A DNA stretch of 64,000 bases, from positions 1 to 64,000 of the forward strand of contig JAGVMN010000021.1 in NCBI GenBank assembly GCA_020053795.1, read 5' to 3'. The notes beneath the pieces are model-generated. The model saw only the letters and a program-made list of their open reading frames with translations. It searched no databases and had not been told where the DNA came from. The DNA comes from Bacteroidia bacterium (GTDB taxonomy: Bacteria; Bacteroidota; Bacteroidia; NS11-12g; UBA9320). Position 1 is the stretch's first letter. The number at the start of each line of letters is the position of its first letter. A program made the translations under genes and the position numbers. Positions 1 to 9,218 of the stretch are shown here, in pieces.

Positions 1-183
1 AGGTGTTACTATTTGTGTTTCGCCGATTTGCTTTTTACCTCTGTAACCCAAATCTGCAATCACCTTTTGCGGCCGCTTTCCGTTTAGCCTTTCATACTGC
101 TCCAGAGCCGGTTCCAAGGTATGGCCGTCATAAAGGTTGGTGTTTTTCACCAACCTTTCAAAGGTGTTAGATATGTTCAGCAT
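1..183 (-). pseudogene. IS5-type transposase fragment (cut by window edge)
   Basis: Reading leftwards from an ATG at 183, an open frame runs off the window and encodes about 61 residues. It includes NLYDGHTLEPALEQ and then VIADLGYRGKKQIGE. This is the catalytic-core pattern of IS5/IS1182-type DDE transposases, where a conserved Asp precedes a G-Y-R-G segment. The frame starts in the middle of the normal domain and no N-terminal half is present to its right, so this looks like the interior of a truncated element and not an intact start. Whether the C-terminal half survives to the left cannot be seen. Family assignment is from remembered motif patterns. Confidence 0.7.
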
Positions 184-244
184 AATGCGTAATAAAACCC
201 CATTAGCAATATTTAACAGATAATATTTTGCCGAAGAAAAATAG

Positions 245-355
245 CGATTGGTTCAGGCACCTGAGAACTATGTTCATAACAGTGCATTGCTCTATAACAA
301 TGGAACAAAGGGTGATGTTGAACTCACCCATTATTGGGATGTTTTAGCGTTTTGA
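245..355 (+). pseudogene. possible C-terminal remnant of a lost gene
   Basis: An open frame of 36 codons ends at TGA 353-355. It has a protein-like composition, with ENYVHNSALLYNNGTKGD followed by an aromatic-rich end, and is preceded by an in-frame stop. It has no start codon or neighbour that would make it a gene. It lies beside the transposase fragment, so it may be the tail of a gene disrupted by transposition. I do not recognise the family. Confidence 0.2.
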
Positions 356-358
356 ACT

Positions 359-421
359 GTCAGGTGGAAACACCCGACTGCACCGCAAAGAGTATTTGAA
401 AGTCGGGTGGGAACACCTGAC
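359..421. repeat. paired hairpin repeat after the secA-SPOR operon
   Basis: Two 21-bp arms (359-379 and 401-421) are inverted copies with 17 of 21 positions matching. Each arm is also a small hairpin by itself: GTCAGGTG-GAAA-CACCCGAC, and GTCGGGTG-GGAA-CACCTGAC. Both have GNRA-type four-base loops. The element begins 11 nt after the stop codon of the leftward SPOR gene, so in the mRNA it could act as a terminator or 3'-end stabiliser. There is no clear T-run, so termination is an inference. Confidence 0.6.
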
Positions 422-432
422 TCTACATAAAC

Positions 433-855
433 TCACTCCCCTTCCGGAAGTATAATTAGCAGCGGCGGCAGTTCAATATTGTCCTTGACTATAAACACCG
501 CTTCATAGGTCAACTCTAATTCCTTCAACATCGGCAGTGCATCTATCTCGCGGTAATAATTGCCCACCCTGATTTTCCAGTAGGGTCTTTCGTAACGACG
601 GTAAACCTGGTTGGCCATTTCGGGGTGCTCCAGAGAGAATTTCTCTTTTATCTCATCCGCCTTGTACATATCGCTGCCAAAATAAATCTGGATGCGGAAA
701 CCCGGTGTTTGCATGGTATCCAAAGCTGCCAGTCTCCGCTCATGCTCTGCGGTTATTTCAGGTTCTTCTATGATTTCCACTTTCCCTTCCTGAGCCCATG
801 CAAACGCAGGAATCATCAGTAGAAAGGCCAAAAGGATTTTACATATTTTGTCCAT
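433..855 (-). CDS. SPOR-domain secreted protein
   Basis: This 140-residue protein begins with a signal peptide ([19 protein letters not shown], cleavage near AWAQ). The C-terminal half resembles the SPOR fold that binds denuded peptidoglycan: [11 protein letters not shown], a helix rich in charged residues, then [10 protein letters not shown] and [10 protein letters not shown]. Small SPOR proteins of this pattern are common in Bacteroidota. I chose the ATG at 853-855 because it opens directly on the signal peptide; an upstream in-frame ATG at 996 would add 47 residues without a leader. The start lies inside the end of secA (17-bp overlap), so the two genes are probably translationally coupled. 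A link to cell-wall or division processes is inferred from the domain. Confidence 0.8.
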   Translation of the reverse strand: MDKICKILLAFLLMIPAFAWAQEGKVEIIEEPEITAEHERRLAALDTMQTPGFRIQIYFGSDMYKADEIKEKFSLEHPEMANQVYRRYERPYWKIRVGNYYREIDALPMLKELELTYEAVFIVKDNIELPPLLIILPEGE

Positions 856-3800
856 GACATTTCTTGTATTTCTTACCGCTGCCACAGGGGCAAGGTGCAT
901 TTCGTCCCACCGTTTTTTCGGCGATGATTGGTGCTTTGTGCACTTCTCTTGTGTCTTCTCTCGAAGGCTGAGGTTGTGCCCCCGGAATATTGTCATCCTT
1001 GCGGCTGGTAGTCATTCGCGTGTTGTCAATCCGCTTTCGCTCTCTGGCTTCCTGCAGGTTGCCCGATTCTCCGGAGTGGATGTAACCTCTGTATAACAAC
1101 GACAACATTTCCCTATTCATTTTGGAAACCATTTCCTTGAAGAGGTTGAACGACTCCAGTTTGTAAATCAACAGGGGGTCTTTCTGTTCATAAGAGGCCG
1201 TACTGGCTGCCTGCTTCAAATCGTCCAGTTCTCTTAAATGCTCCTTCCAATGCTCATCCAAAGAAGCCAACACCACAAATTTCTCAAAAGAATTGATGAT
1301 CTCATTTCCTCTGTTTTTGATGGCATGGTCAACATTCACCACCACATTCAAACCTTTCTGACCATCAGTGAAAGGCACCACAATATTTTCCAGTTGTGCT
1401 CCGCGATCGCGACGCATTTGCTCAAAGACAGGCATAGCAGATTGTTTGATCTGATTTGATTTCCAGGTATAATGATCGCTCAGTCCGTCGAAGATCAACT
1501 GCACTATATCTTCGTGTTTCGATTTGTTAAAAGTCTCCGAATCCAGTTCCGGTTCATAGGCCAGATGTCTCAGGCATTCCATCATGAATCCTTCATAGTC
1601 GGACGACTCCTGATAAGTTACCACGGTTTCATCCGTCCAATCGTACAGGGCATTTGAAATATCGGCCGAAAGTCTGTCGCCGAAAAGGGCATTTTTACGT
1701 CGAGTGTAAACAACCACCCGTTGCTTGTTCATAACATCATCATACTCCAGCAATCTTTTTCTGATGCCAAAGTTGTTTTGCTCCACTTTCTTTTGCGAAC
1801 GTTCTATGGTCCTGCTGATCAAAGGATGCTGAATTACATCCCCTTCCACATGACCCAGACGGTCCATGACCCTGGCCACCCGGTCAGAGCCGAACTGTCG
1901 CATCAAATCATCTTCAAGCGAAACGAAGAACTGCGATGATCCGGGGTCTCCCTGACGTCCGGCCCGGCCCCGCAACTGGCGGTCAACCCTTCTCGATTCG
2001 TGTCTTTCTGTTCCGACGATGGCCAATCCGCCTTTTTCTCTTACGCCGGGCCCAAGTTTTATATCCGTTCCCCGCCCGGCCATGTTGGTGGCAATGGTTA
2101 CGTTGCCAGGCAAACCTGCTTCCGCAACAATATCTGCTTCCCGCTGATGCTGCTTGGCGTTCAGTACGTTGTGCTTGATTTTGCGGAGTTGCAGCATTCT
2201 GCTCAGTGTTTCCGAAACCTCCACAGAGGTGGTACCCACCAAAACCGGTCGTCCCAGTTCCTGGAGTTTTAGTATTTCGTCGGCAACTGCGTTGTATTTT
2301 TCTCTTTTGGTTTTGTAAACCAAATCGTGACGATCTTCCCTCACCATTTTGCGGTGTGTTGGAACTACCACCACATCGAGTTTATAAATCTGCCAGAACT
2401 CCCCGGCTTCTGTTTCAGCGGTTCCGGTCATACCGGCCAGTTTGTGATACATACGGAAATAGTTCTGAAGCGTGATCGTGGCGAAGGTCTGGGTGGCATC
2501 TTCCACTTTTACATTTTCTTTAGCTTCGATGGCCTGATGCAAACCATCCGAATAGCGGCGGCCATCCATCACACGACCGGTTTGTTCGTCAACGATTTTC
2601 ACCTTTCCATCCTGAATGATGTATTCAATATCGCGTTCGAAAACAGTGTAAGCCTTCAACAATTGATTGATGGAATGAATCCGCTCCGATTTCACAGAAA
2701 AGTCACGCAGCAAGGTGTCTTTTTTTGTCAGTTTTTCAGCATCAGGAATTTCCATTTTCTCGATCTCAGCCATCTCGGATCCAACGTCAGGCATGATGAA
2801 GAAGTTCTTTTCTTCACCCGCTTTTGTGATCAGTTCTATTCCCTTTTCTGTCAACTCAACCTGATTATGTTTCTCTTCGATTACAAAGTACAATTCCTCA
2901 TCAACTTTGTGCATTTCCTTTTGCTGATCCTGCAAATAGTAATTTTCGGTTTTCTGCAGCAGCACCTTTATTCCGGATTCGCCTAAGAACTTGATCAAGG
3001 TCTTGTTTTTGGGAAGGCCTCTGTAAGCTCTGAGCAATAGAATTCCTCCTTCCTTTTCTTTACCCTCTGCAATCAGTCTTTTGGCTTCAAGCAGTGCTCC
3101 GTTCAAATATTTTTTTTGTGCATCAACAAGCTTTTCAATTCTGGGCTTCAGGTCGTGAAACTCATGTTCCTCGCCTCTTGGGATTGGGCCGGAAATAATC
3201 AAAGGTGTTCTGGCATCGTCAATCAAAACACTGTCCACCTCATCTACCATGGCATAGTGCAATTTGCCCTGAACCAGTTCATCGGTGGTATGTGCCATAT
3301 TGTCTCTGAGATAGTCGAAACCAAACTCGTTGTTGGTTCCGTATGTTATATCAGCGGCGTATGCCTTTTTTCGCTCTTCGGAATGCGGACGGTAATATTC
3401 TATGCAATCAACCCTCAAACCGTGAAACTGAAATAAAGGGGCGTTCCACTCACTGTCTCGTCGTGCCAGATAGTCATTCACGGTTACAATGTGCACGCCA
3501 CGTCCACCCAAAGCGTTCAAATAGGCCGGCAGGGTTGACACCAAAGTTTTTCCCTCTCCTGTAGCCATCTCGGCAATTTTTCCCTGATGTAAAACCATAC
3601 CCCCGATCAACTGCACATCGTAATGCACCATGTTCCAGGTGACTGTGTTCCCTGCCGCTTCCCACGAATTATTGAAATAAACTTTATCGCCACTGATATT
3701 AATGTGAGGGTATTTAACAGCCAACTCGCGGTCATAGTCCGTTGCCATGGCTTCGAGTTTTTCGTTTTCAGAAAAGCGTCTGGCCGTTTCTTTCACCACA

Positions 3801-4153
3801 GCAAACGCTTCGGGAAGTATTTGTTCCAGAATCTTTTCCAGTTCTACATCCCGTTCTTTCTCCAGAGCATCTATGGCCGCAAAAGACTTTTCCTTTTCTT
3901 CAATTGCCTCGTATGGCAATTCTTCAATTTGTTTCTTCAGGTCAGTTATTTCGTCATCAATAGCCCTAAGAAAATCGACAATCCGCTCCTTTAGCTCGGC
4001 GGTTTTGGCTCTTAGTTCGTCATTACTCAGGTTTTTATAAGACTCGAAATGCTCGTTGATTACAGGCACCAATGGGCTGAGTTGTTTGACGTCGCGTTCA
4101 GATTTATTTCCGCCGAAGAGGCTGGCAACTGATTTTATGATAGCATTAAGCAT
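839..4153 (-). CDS. secA: preprotein translocase ATPase SecA
   Basis: SecA is the cytosolic motor that drives unfolded preproteins through SecYEG. At 1104 residues it has the enlarged form usual in Bacteroidota (E. coli SecA has 901). Visible landmarks are Walker A GEGKT at 199-203, the DEVD box near 302 ([20 protein letters not shown]), the second helicase domain with [11 protein letters not shown], the arginine-rich [16 protein letters not shown] near 720, and a C-terminal zinc motif [14 protein letters not shown] that normally binds SecB or ribosomes. The extra length lies largely in insertions between about residues 335 and 470. The gene is transcribed leftwards and overlaps the SPOR gene at its 3' end. 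A TAAATTTG -7 box lies about 35 bp upstream of the start. SecDF is encoded about 53 kb away in the window. Confidence 0.98.
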   Translation of the reverse strand: MLNAIIKSVASLFGGNKSERDVKQLSPLVPVINEHFESYKNLSNDELRAKTAELKERIVDFLRAIDDEITDLKKQIEELPYEAIEEKEKSFAAIDALEKERDVELEKILEQILPEAFAVVKETARRFSENEKLEAMATDYDRELAVKYPHINISGDKVYFNNSWEAAGNTVTWNMVHYDVQLIGGMVLHQGKIAEMATGEGKTLVSTLPAYLNALGGRGVHIVTVNDYLARRDSEWNAPLFQFHGLRVDCIEYYRPHSEERKKAYAADITYGTNNEFGFDYLRDNMAHTTDELVQGKLHYAMVDEVDSVLIDDARTPLIISGPIPRGEEHEFHDLKPRIEKLVDAQKKYLNGALLEAKRLIAEGKEKEGGILLLRAYRGLPKNKTLIKFLGESGIKVLLQKTENYYLQDQQKEMHKVDEELYFVIEEKHNQVELTEKGIELITKAGEEKNFFIMPDVGSEMAEIEKMEIPDAEKLTKKDTLLRDFSVKSERIHSINQLLKAYTVFERDIEYIIQDGKVKIVDEQTGRVMDGRRYSDGLHQAIEAKENVKVEDATQTFATITLQNYFRMYHKLAGMTGTAETEAGEFWQIYKLDVVVVPTHRKMVREDRHDLVYKTKREKYNAVADEILKLQELGRPVLVGTTSVEVSETLSRMLQLRKIKHNVLNAKQHQREADIVAEAGLPGNVTIATNMAGRGTDIKLGPGVREKGGLAIVGTERHESRRVDRQLRGRAGRQGDPGSSQFFVSLEDDLMRQFGSDRVARVMDRLGHVEGDVIQHPLISRTIERSQKKVEQNNFGIRKRLLEYDDVMNKQRVVVYTRRKNALFGDRLSADISNALYDWTDETVVTYQESSDYEGFMMECLRHLAYEPELDSETFNKSKHEDIVQLIFDGLSDHYTWKSNQIKQSAMPVFEQMRRDRGAQLENIVVPFTDGQKGLNVVVNVDHAIKNRGNEIINSFEKFVVLASLDEHWKEHLRELDDLKQAASTASYEQKDPLLIYKLESFNLFKEMVSKMNREMLSLLYRGYIHSGESGNLQEARERKRIDNTRMTTSRKDDNIPGAQPQPSREDTREVHKAPIIAEKTVGRNAPCPCGSGKKYKKCHGQNM

Positions 4154-4187
4154 GAAAGGTTCCTTTTGTTTGAATGGTGACAGGTTT

Positions 4188-4195
4188 CAAATTTA
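4188..4195 (-). promoter_or_regulatory. -7 box candidate for secA
   Basis: On the minus strand this reads TAAATTTG, a perfect match to the Bacteroidota TAnnTTTG -7 consensus. It would give a leader of about 30 nt. No convincing TTTG -33 element is visible at the usual 19-20 nt distance. Confidence 0.5.
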
Positions 4196-4398
4196 CTAAT
4201 TATTTTGTGGCAGAATTTGACCCTTTTCCACATGCCGATCGCTTTGACTAAAAGTGTGCCAGTCAAATAATTTGAGAATTTGAAGATTTGAAAAATGGAA
4301 TATGAAAGTGTTTTTGATACACATGGCACAGAATTTTGCCGCAAGTAGTAAATGTTACTGGAAATCGAATTATTTTTGACTGAACCAAATTAATCAAA

Positions 4399-5334
4399 AT
4401 GGAACCCAAGAAAAATCCAATTTCCTTCAAAAGAAAAATGTGGAGGCTGAGTCTGATTATGATTGCAGCCTATTTGGTTCTTTTCGCTTTCCGATTGCTC
4501 TACGGATATAGCACTCAGCAAGGTGAATTTGAATCGAACTATATCTCAGACTTTTTTAGTGAAGAGAGTTTTAGAAAAAAGAACTATGCAAGTGATAAAT
4601 ACAGCTATAAAAAGGAAGTCGGTGGAGATGCTCAAGTTACAGCACCAGCGGCTGCCGGAAACCTGGTAAGCCTTACCCAAAATTATGAAAAGACCGCATC
4701 AATCAGGTCTAAAACAGGCAATTTTGACAGCGACAGAAAAAAGCTGAATAAGACAATAAAGACACACACCGGCATCATTCAATTTGAAAAAGCCCAGGGA
4801 AACAAAGGCGATCGGGAGTTGCATTTGATGATTGGAATTAAGCCGCATGATTTTGACACCTTTTATAATAAGATGTTGAAGATTGGCAATATTCGGTTCA
4901 AGGAAATAACGAAAACCGATAAGACAAGTGAGTTTAAAACGCTTAACGCCAAAAGAGCTTCACTCGAGACCATCAGGGCATCCCTTTTGGAACTAAAGAA
5001 ACGACAAGGAGAGATCAAGGAGTACATTAATCTGGAAAACAGGATTCTTGAAATAGAAGAACAACTTCAGGAGTTAGGAGTCTCTTTGGGTGATTATGAG
5101 GAAGAGAATGAGTTCTGCACCGTTAAATTCTCTTTGGTCGAAGGAATGATCGTGCATATAAGTCTCATGCATCGTTTTAAGGTTGCTTTCGAATGGAGCC
5201 TGTTGATTTATATGCAGGTATTAGCCGTTTTTCTTCTGGTCATTTTCTCGTCTTACTTTTTGATTTTACTGATTGATAAAATCAGGCAATTGGTGAACCT
5301 TCTTCCTAAGCCCGGATCGGATAAGAAGGAATAA
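4399..5334 (+). CDS. DUF4349 membrane protein
   Basis: This is a 311-residue protein with a membrane segment near residues 15-34 (LSLIMIAAYLVLFAFRLLYG) and a second near the C-terminus (LAVFLLVIFSSYFLILLI). Between them lies a DUF4349-like region with a charged coiled coil (KRASLETIRASLLELKKRQG, and ENRILEIEEQLQELGVSL near 210-230) followed by FCTVKFSLVE, the usual end of this family. The topology suggests a periplasmic central domain held by an N-terminal and a C-terminal helix. Function is unknown for the family. It is divergent from secA, with a TATTTTTG box at 4371-4378 as a promoter candidate, and is monocistronic. The start is the first ATG, directly before the membrane segment. Confidence 0.8.
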   Translation: MEPKKNPISFKRKMWRLSLIMIAAYLVLFAFRLLYGYSTQQGEFESNYISDFFSEESFRKKNYASDKYSYKKEVGGDAQVTAPAAAGNLVSLTQNYEKTASIRSKTGNFDSDRKKLNKTIKTHTGIIQFEKAQGNKGDRELHLMIGIKPHDFDTFYNKMLKIGNIRFKEITKTDKTSEFKTLNAKRASLETIRASLLELKKRQGEIKEYINLENRILEIEEQLQELGVSLGDYEEENEFCTVKFSLVEGMIVHISLMHRFKVAFEWSLLIYMQVLAVFLLVIFSSYFLILLIDKIRQLVNLLPKPGSDKKE

Positions 5335-5381
5335 CAAAATCTTTATCTTACAACCAGAGAGAGGGATATGCGAATAAAATG

Positions 5382-5435
5382 GGGCTAAAGCCCGGGATTT
5401 GTTGATTTTTGGTTACCCCGTGCTGAAGCACGGGG
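5382..5435. repeat. REP-like double palindrome
   Basis: Two GC-rich palindromes lie close together. GGGCTAAAGCCC is at 5382-5393, and CCCCGTGCT-GA-AGCACGGGG with a perfect 9-bp stem is at 5416-5435. They sit between the convergent ends of the DUF4349 gene and lepA. Interspersed palindromes of this look are widespread in Bacteroidota intergenic regions. Either could terminate transcription in both directions, since a T-rich stretch follows the second on the plus strand. Confidence 0.6.
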
Positions 5436-5534
5436 CTATATTTTTGTCTATTCCGAAACCATTAAACCTTTCAACCCTTCGGCTCCGCTCAGGGTAACAC
5501 CCATCAACCCATCAACCCTTCAGCCCCCCAACCT

Positions 5535-7325
5535 CTAATCATTAATCTTCAGCACCGCCATAAATGCACTTTGCGGTATTTCCACGTTCCCGATTTGCCG
5601 CATGCGTTTTTTGCCCGCCTTTTGTTTTTCGAGGAGTTTGCGTTTACGCGAAATATCACCCCCATAACATTTGGCTGTTACGTCTTTTCGCATGGCTTTA
5701 ATAGTTTCTCTGGCGATAATTTTGACCCCAATACCTGCCTGAACGGCAATTTCAAATTGCTGACGGGGAATTAATTCTTTCAATTTTTCGCAGATTCTCT
5801 TGCCGTAGTCGTAAGCCCTATCGCGGTGGATAATGGCTGACAAGGCATCAACTGGTTTTCCATTCAGGAAAATATCGAGCTTCACCAATTGTGATTCGCG
5901 GTAATCTATTGGGTGATAATCGAAACTGGCATAACCGCGTGAAATGGTTTTCAACTTGTCGTAAAAGTCGAAAACAACTTCTGCCATCGGCATTTCAAAA
6001 GTAAGTTCGATGCGGCTTGTGGTCAGGTAGGTTTGGTTTTTTAATATCCCTCTTTTCTCCATGCAAAGGGTCATTACCGAGCCGACATATTCTCCGGCTG
6101 TTATTATCTGTGCATTGATATAGGGTTCCTCAACCTTCTCAAGTCTTCCGGGATCGGGCAAATCGGTTGGGTTGTCAACAACTATTTTTCCTTCTCTTTT
6201 GGTATAGGCGTAGTAACGGACGTTAGGCACCGTAGTGATCACGGTCATCCCAAACTCGCGTTCAAGGCGTTCCTGAATAATCTCCATGTGAAGCATCCCC
6301 AGAAAGCCGCATCGAAAGCCAAAACCAAGTGCCGCCGATGTTTCGGGTTCGAAAACCAAAGAGGCATCATTCAATTGCAGTTTGCCCATGGCATCTCTCA
6401 GTTCTTCAAAATCGTCGGTATCCACCGGATAAATCCCTGCAAATACCATGGGTTTCACATCTTCAAAACCTTTAACAGGGTCTGTAGTTGGATTCAAAAC
6501 GGTGGTTATTGTATCACCCACTTTTACCTCTTTGGCTTCTTTGATGCCGCTGATGATATAGCCCACATCGCCTGATTTTACCACATCACGGGGTTCTGGT
6601 TTCAAGCGGAGTATTCCCACCTCGTCAGCCTGATATTGTTTTTCGGTATGAATGAATTTTACCTTGTCACCTTTTCTTATTTCGCCGTTGATAACGCGGT
6701 AATAGGCAATAATACCCCGAAAGGAATTAAACACGGAATCAAAAATCAAAGCTTTTAAGGGATCATTCGGATTGCCGGTGGGTGCAGGTATTTTATGAAT
6801 AATGGCTGCCAGTATTTCCTCCACTCCCATTCCTGTTTTGCCGCTTGCCCGAATAATTTCGGAGCGGTCACACATGGTAAGTTCTACAATCTGATCGCTT
6901 ACTTCTTCGGGCATGGCAGAAGGCAAATCCATCTTGTTCAAAATAGGGATGATAACCAAATTGTTGTGTAACGCCAGATAAAGATTGCTGATAGTTTGGG
7001 CCTGAATCCCCTGTGCTGCATCAACAATCAACAATGCTCCTTCACAGGCGGCAATAGATCGGGAAACTTCATAAGAGAAGTCCACATGCCCGGGAGTGTC
7101 GATCAGGTTTAAAACATAATTCTTGCCTTCAAACGGATAATCCATTTGAATGGCATGGCTTTTTATAGTGATGCCGCGTTCGCGTTCTATGTCCATATCG
7201 TCCAACACCTGGGCTTTCAAATCCCTCCCGTCAACGGTTTTGGTTTCTTGCAACAGTCTATCTGCAAGGGTGCTTTTTCCGTGATCTATATGAGCAATGA
7301 TGCAAAAATTGCGGATGTTCTCCAT
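5535..7325 (-). CDS. lepA: elongation factor 4 (LepA), back-translocating GTPase
   Basis: LepA is a ribosome-associated translational GTPase that acts on stalled or mis-translocated ribosomes. The 596 residues match the usual family length. The P-loop is [10 protein letters not shown] at 11-20, followed by DTPGHVDF and NKMD, with the EF-G-like domains and the LepA-specific C-terminal region ([20 protein letters not shown]). The start ATG at 7323-7325 is fixed by [19 protein letters not shown] at the N-terminus. A TATCTTTG -7 box ends only 5 nt before the ATG, which implies a leaderless or nearly leaderless mRNA. It is convergent with the DUF4349 gene. Confidence 0.98.
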   Translation of the reverse strand: MENIRNFCIIAHIDHGKSTLADRLLQETKTVDGRDLKAQVLDDMDIERERGITIKSHAIQMDYPFEGKNYVLNLIDTPGHVDFSYEVSRSIAACEGALLIVDAAQGIQAQTISNLYLALHNNLVIIPILNKMDLPSAMPEEVSDQIVELTMCDRSEIIRASGKTGMGVEEILAAIIHKIPAPTGNPNDPLKALIFDSVFNSFRGIIAYYRVINGEIRKGDKVKFIHTEKQYQADEVGILRLKPEPRDVVKSGDVGYIISGIKEAKEVKVGDTITTVLNPTTDPVKGFEDVKPMVFAGIYPVDTDDFEELRDAMGKLQLNDASLVFEPETSAALGFGFRCGFLGMLHMEIIQERLEREFGMTVITTVPNVRYYAYTKREGKIVVDNPTDLPDPGRLEKVEEPYINAQIITAGEYVGSVMTLCMEKRGILKNQTYLTTSRIELTFEMPMAEVVFDFYDKLKTISRGYASFDYHPIDYRESQLVKLDIFLNGKPVDALSAIIHRDRAYDYGKRICEKLKELIPRQQFEIAVQAGIGVKIIARETIKAMRKDVTAKCYGGDISRKRKLLEKQKAGKKRMRQIGNVEIPQSAFMAVLKIND

Positions 7326-7330
7326 GGTGG

Positions 7331-7338
7331 CAAAGATA
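7331..7338 (-). promoter_or_regulatory. -7 box of lepA (leaderless spacing)
   Basis: The minus strand reads TATCTTTG, then CCACC, then the lepA ATG. The perfect TAnnTTTG match ends 5 nt from the start codon, so transcription should begin at or within a few bases of the ATG. Confidence 0.6.
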
Positions 7339-7425
7339 GGATTCAGATGTTGAAATTTGAGGGAGAGATTTTATACAGCCTCAGTTATTTAGAGTAGCAA
7401 CAAAATCTACCTTTGAATGAAAAAA

Positions 7426-7504
7426 TGTTTAAATTGTATTCAAAAATTATGAACAACAATTTCAATCGTTTTGTACAATTGTCATCGGTTTGTTATCTTT
7501 TAGC
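7426..7504. repeat. 79-bp direct repeat, copy 1 (left flank of the unknown operon)
   Basis: This 79-bp stretch aligns without gaps to 10985-11063 in the same orientation, with 66 of 79 positions identical by eye. Identity is concentrated in two blocks: TGTTTAAATTGTATTCAAA at the start and AATTGTCATCGGTTTGTTAT near the end, followed by TTTTAGC in both. The two copies bracket the three-gene operon precisely, with no other gene inside. They could be attachment-site-like duplications or the trace of a segmental insertion. Confidence 0.8.
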
Positions 7505-7505
7505 C

Positions 7506-7545
7506 GGGCTTTTGATCCTTGATTTATTTCTAAAAGCCCTTTTTT
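7506..7545 (+). terminator. intrinsic terminator-like hairpin
   Basis: GGGCTTTT (7506-7513) pairs with AAAAGCCC (7532-7539) across an 18-nt loop and is followed by six T on the plus strand. No plus-strand gene precedes it; its only upstream neighbour is the repeat copy at 7426-7504. The right arm overlaps the last codons of the leftward gene ending at 7530. It may end a short plus-strand RNA or be a remnant brought in with the flanking element. Confidence 0.45.
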
Positions 7546-8003
7546 ATTAGAAAATTATAACTAAAAATCGAAAACACTGAAGTGAAGGGAACATGAATTA
7601 ATAAGAAATAAAGTTGTGGATGATTTTCAAAGGATTCATAAAAATGCCTAATATCAAGATATTTTTCAGCCATCGGAAACTGAACATAATACAAGAAGGC
7701 AAGTCCTAAGAAGGCGACTATAAGATTTGATATTATGAATAGAAAATAAAATTTGATTATCTTAACTGGTCTTGTTTTAATGTTCATTGAATTCCAAAAT
7801 ATCAAAATAACGGGCATATAGAATAAATGAACAGTGTAGCCATATGGGCTATCAAATAAAATACGTGATAATTCAGGAAATCTACTATTTGAATTTGAAA
7901 GGATTTTTGAGAAGTCGCTTTTTAACATTAAGCTTAAATAGAATCCGAGAACCGCGTAGTTGAATAGAATTAGGTAAAGGAAATTGAAAATCCCATTCTT
8001 CAT
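7530..8003 (-). CDS. small four-helix membrane protein, unknown function
   Basis: This 157-residue protein is almost entirely hydrophobic. Apparent membrane helices are near residues 5-26, 54-72, 80-108 and 130-150. It has no signal peptide cleavage site, and I do not recognise a family. Its ATG overlaps the stop of the 398-residue gene upstream by 4 bp (ATGA), so it is the last gene of a tight three-gene operon. The base composition is visibly richer in A and T than the housekeeping neighbours. A role as the membrane partner of the two soluble proteins is inferred only from operon structure. Confidence 0.65.
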   Translation of the reverse strand: MKNGIFNFLYLILFNYAVLGFYLSLMLKSDFSKILSNSNSRFPELSRILFDSPYGYTVHLFYMPVILIFWNSMNIKTRPVKIIKFYFLFIISNLIVAFLGLAFLYYVQFPMAEKYLDIRHFYESFENHPQLYFLLIHVPFTSVFSIFSYNFLIKKGF

Positions 8004-9196
8004 TTTCCGAGAAAAGACTTTAAGTTAAATCCCGGAATTAAGTTTTTACTGCTTTCAACCAGATCACTTATACTGTTTTGCATTGCTTCCTCAAGCGACT
8101 GTCTTATGAAGTTATTAATTTCTTTAGCCTTCGTAGAATTTGAATTGACAATTGATTGCACACCTAATCCAACAATTGGATTCTGTCTAACACCATGACC
8201 AATCACAATAATTTGCAGGACTGCTTTAATTAAAATTTCAGTAGCTTCTAAAGACTTCGCTAAACCATGTAATTCAAAACTATCAACTGATACCGCACCT
8301 CCATTGAAAATAGTCATTTTATCGATGGTGAGAACGAGTTCATTGTCGTAAAATATCTTTAACGGGGGTAAGCTAATTGCTAATCGATCCATTTGAATAG
8401 AAACGCCACTTACTTTATTGTAAAAATCAGTTAGTGACTGCAAGCTCCCATTAATTTGTAATGTTACTTTTATTGCTTGCCTGCGATGAATTTGGATATA
8501 ATTTCTACTTGAATCACCGATGTTATTGATATAGTCTTCTTTAAATTCAAAAATGGTCTTTGCACTTAATGAATAGAATTTTGATAAATCCACTTCTGGG
8601 GCTTTATTCTTTTCATCTTCAGGCGTACCAATTGGGTCATCTGTTTTCAAAAAATTCTCAATGCCTTTTGAGATTGTTACAAACAATACATCTAAGTCGT
8701 TAAATGGTCGAAAATTCGTAGAATTTAATGCAGTTCCTTTTCTAATAGAGAGGATCAATGCTTTAATTTTTTTATTTACAGCATCCTTAACTTTCTCTGC
8801 CCCAATTCCACCATCAACGTGATAGCCCCAAGTTGTGATAGCTATGCTAAAATCATGTGAAATTTTATCGAGAAAATAGTTTGAAACCACACGATAAGGA
8901 GTGTCTACAAATATTGAAGGTGAGAAGAACACATCTAGAGATGAACTATCAATTGTCAACGTTGTAGTTGTTTTATTCTGATATTTCACTTCAACATCAT
9001 CAGGTTCATCATAATCAAGCAGTAAAACTAATTCTTCGTTATAATAACTGAAACTCACTTGCGTAACAACGATACTATCAAGAACATCAACGGTTTGATT
9101 TTTATTGAAGGGAGAAGACAGGGCTTTTTTTGATAAGACCCTTTCAACATTCTCAAATAAGTCAGGAGAATAAGAACTTCTTCTTATTTGTTTCAT
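8000..9196 (-). CDS. hypothetical soluble protein, middle gene of repeat-flanked operon
   Basis: I do not recognise this 398-residue protein. It has no signal peptide or clear membrane helix and is rich in Ser, Asn, Ile and Lys. Beta-rich segments (VTQVSFSYYNEELVLLLDYD near 50-69, and IKVTLQINGSLQSL near 247-260) alternate with helices. The C-terminus is helical and mildly amphipathic (FIRQSLEEAMQNSISDLVES). It starts 22 bp after the 575-residue gene and overlaps the 4-helix membrane gene, so the three are co-transcribed. AT-rich composition suggests acquisition. It could be a structural or effector component acting with its neighbours, but no motif supports a specific activity. Confidence 0.7.
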   Translation of the reverse strand: MKQIRRSSYSPDLFENVERVLSKKALSSPFNKNQTVDVLDSIVVTQVSFSYYNEELVLLLDYDEPDDVEVKYQNKTTTTLTIDSSSLDVFFSPSIFVDTPYRVVSNYFLDKISHDFSIAITTWGYHVDGGIGAEKVKDAVNKKIKALILSIRKGTALNSTNFRPFNDLDVLFVTISKGIENFLKTDDPIGTPEDEKNKAPEVDLSKFYSLSAKTIFEFKEDYINNIGDSSRNYIQIHRRQAIKVTLQINGSLQSLTDFYNKVSGVSIQMDRLAISLPPLKIFYDNELVLTIDKMTIFNGGAVSVDSFELHGLAKSLEATEILIKAVLQIIVIGHGVRQNPIVGLGVQSIVNSNSTKAKEINNFIRQSLEEAMQNSISDLVESSKNLIPGFNLKSFLGK

Positions 9197-9218
9197 ATCT
9201 ATGAATAATAAATAAATT

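Noticed and set aside
2327-2986. 219-codon plus-strand frame opposite secA
   Set aside because: Lies wholly within secA on the other strand, with Phe/His-rich composition typical of an antisense shadow.
4135-4344. 69-codon frame upstream of secA
   Set aside because: No protein-like pattern; it covers the secA promoter region.
5461-5530. Tandem repeat CCATCAACC before lepA end
   Set aside because: Only two to three imperfect units; too short to call a repeat array.
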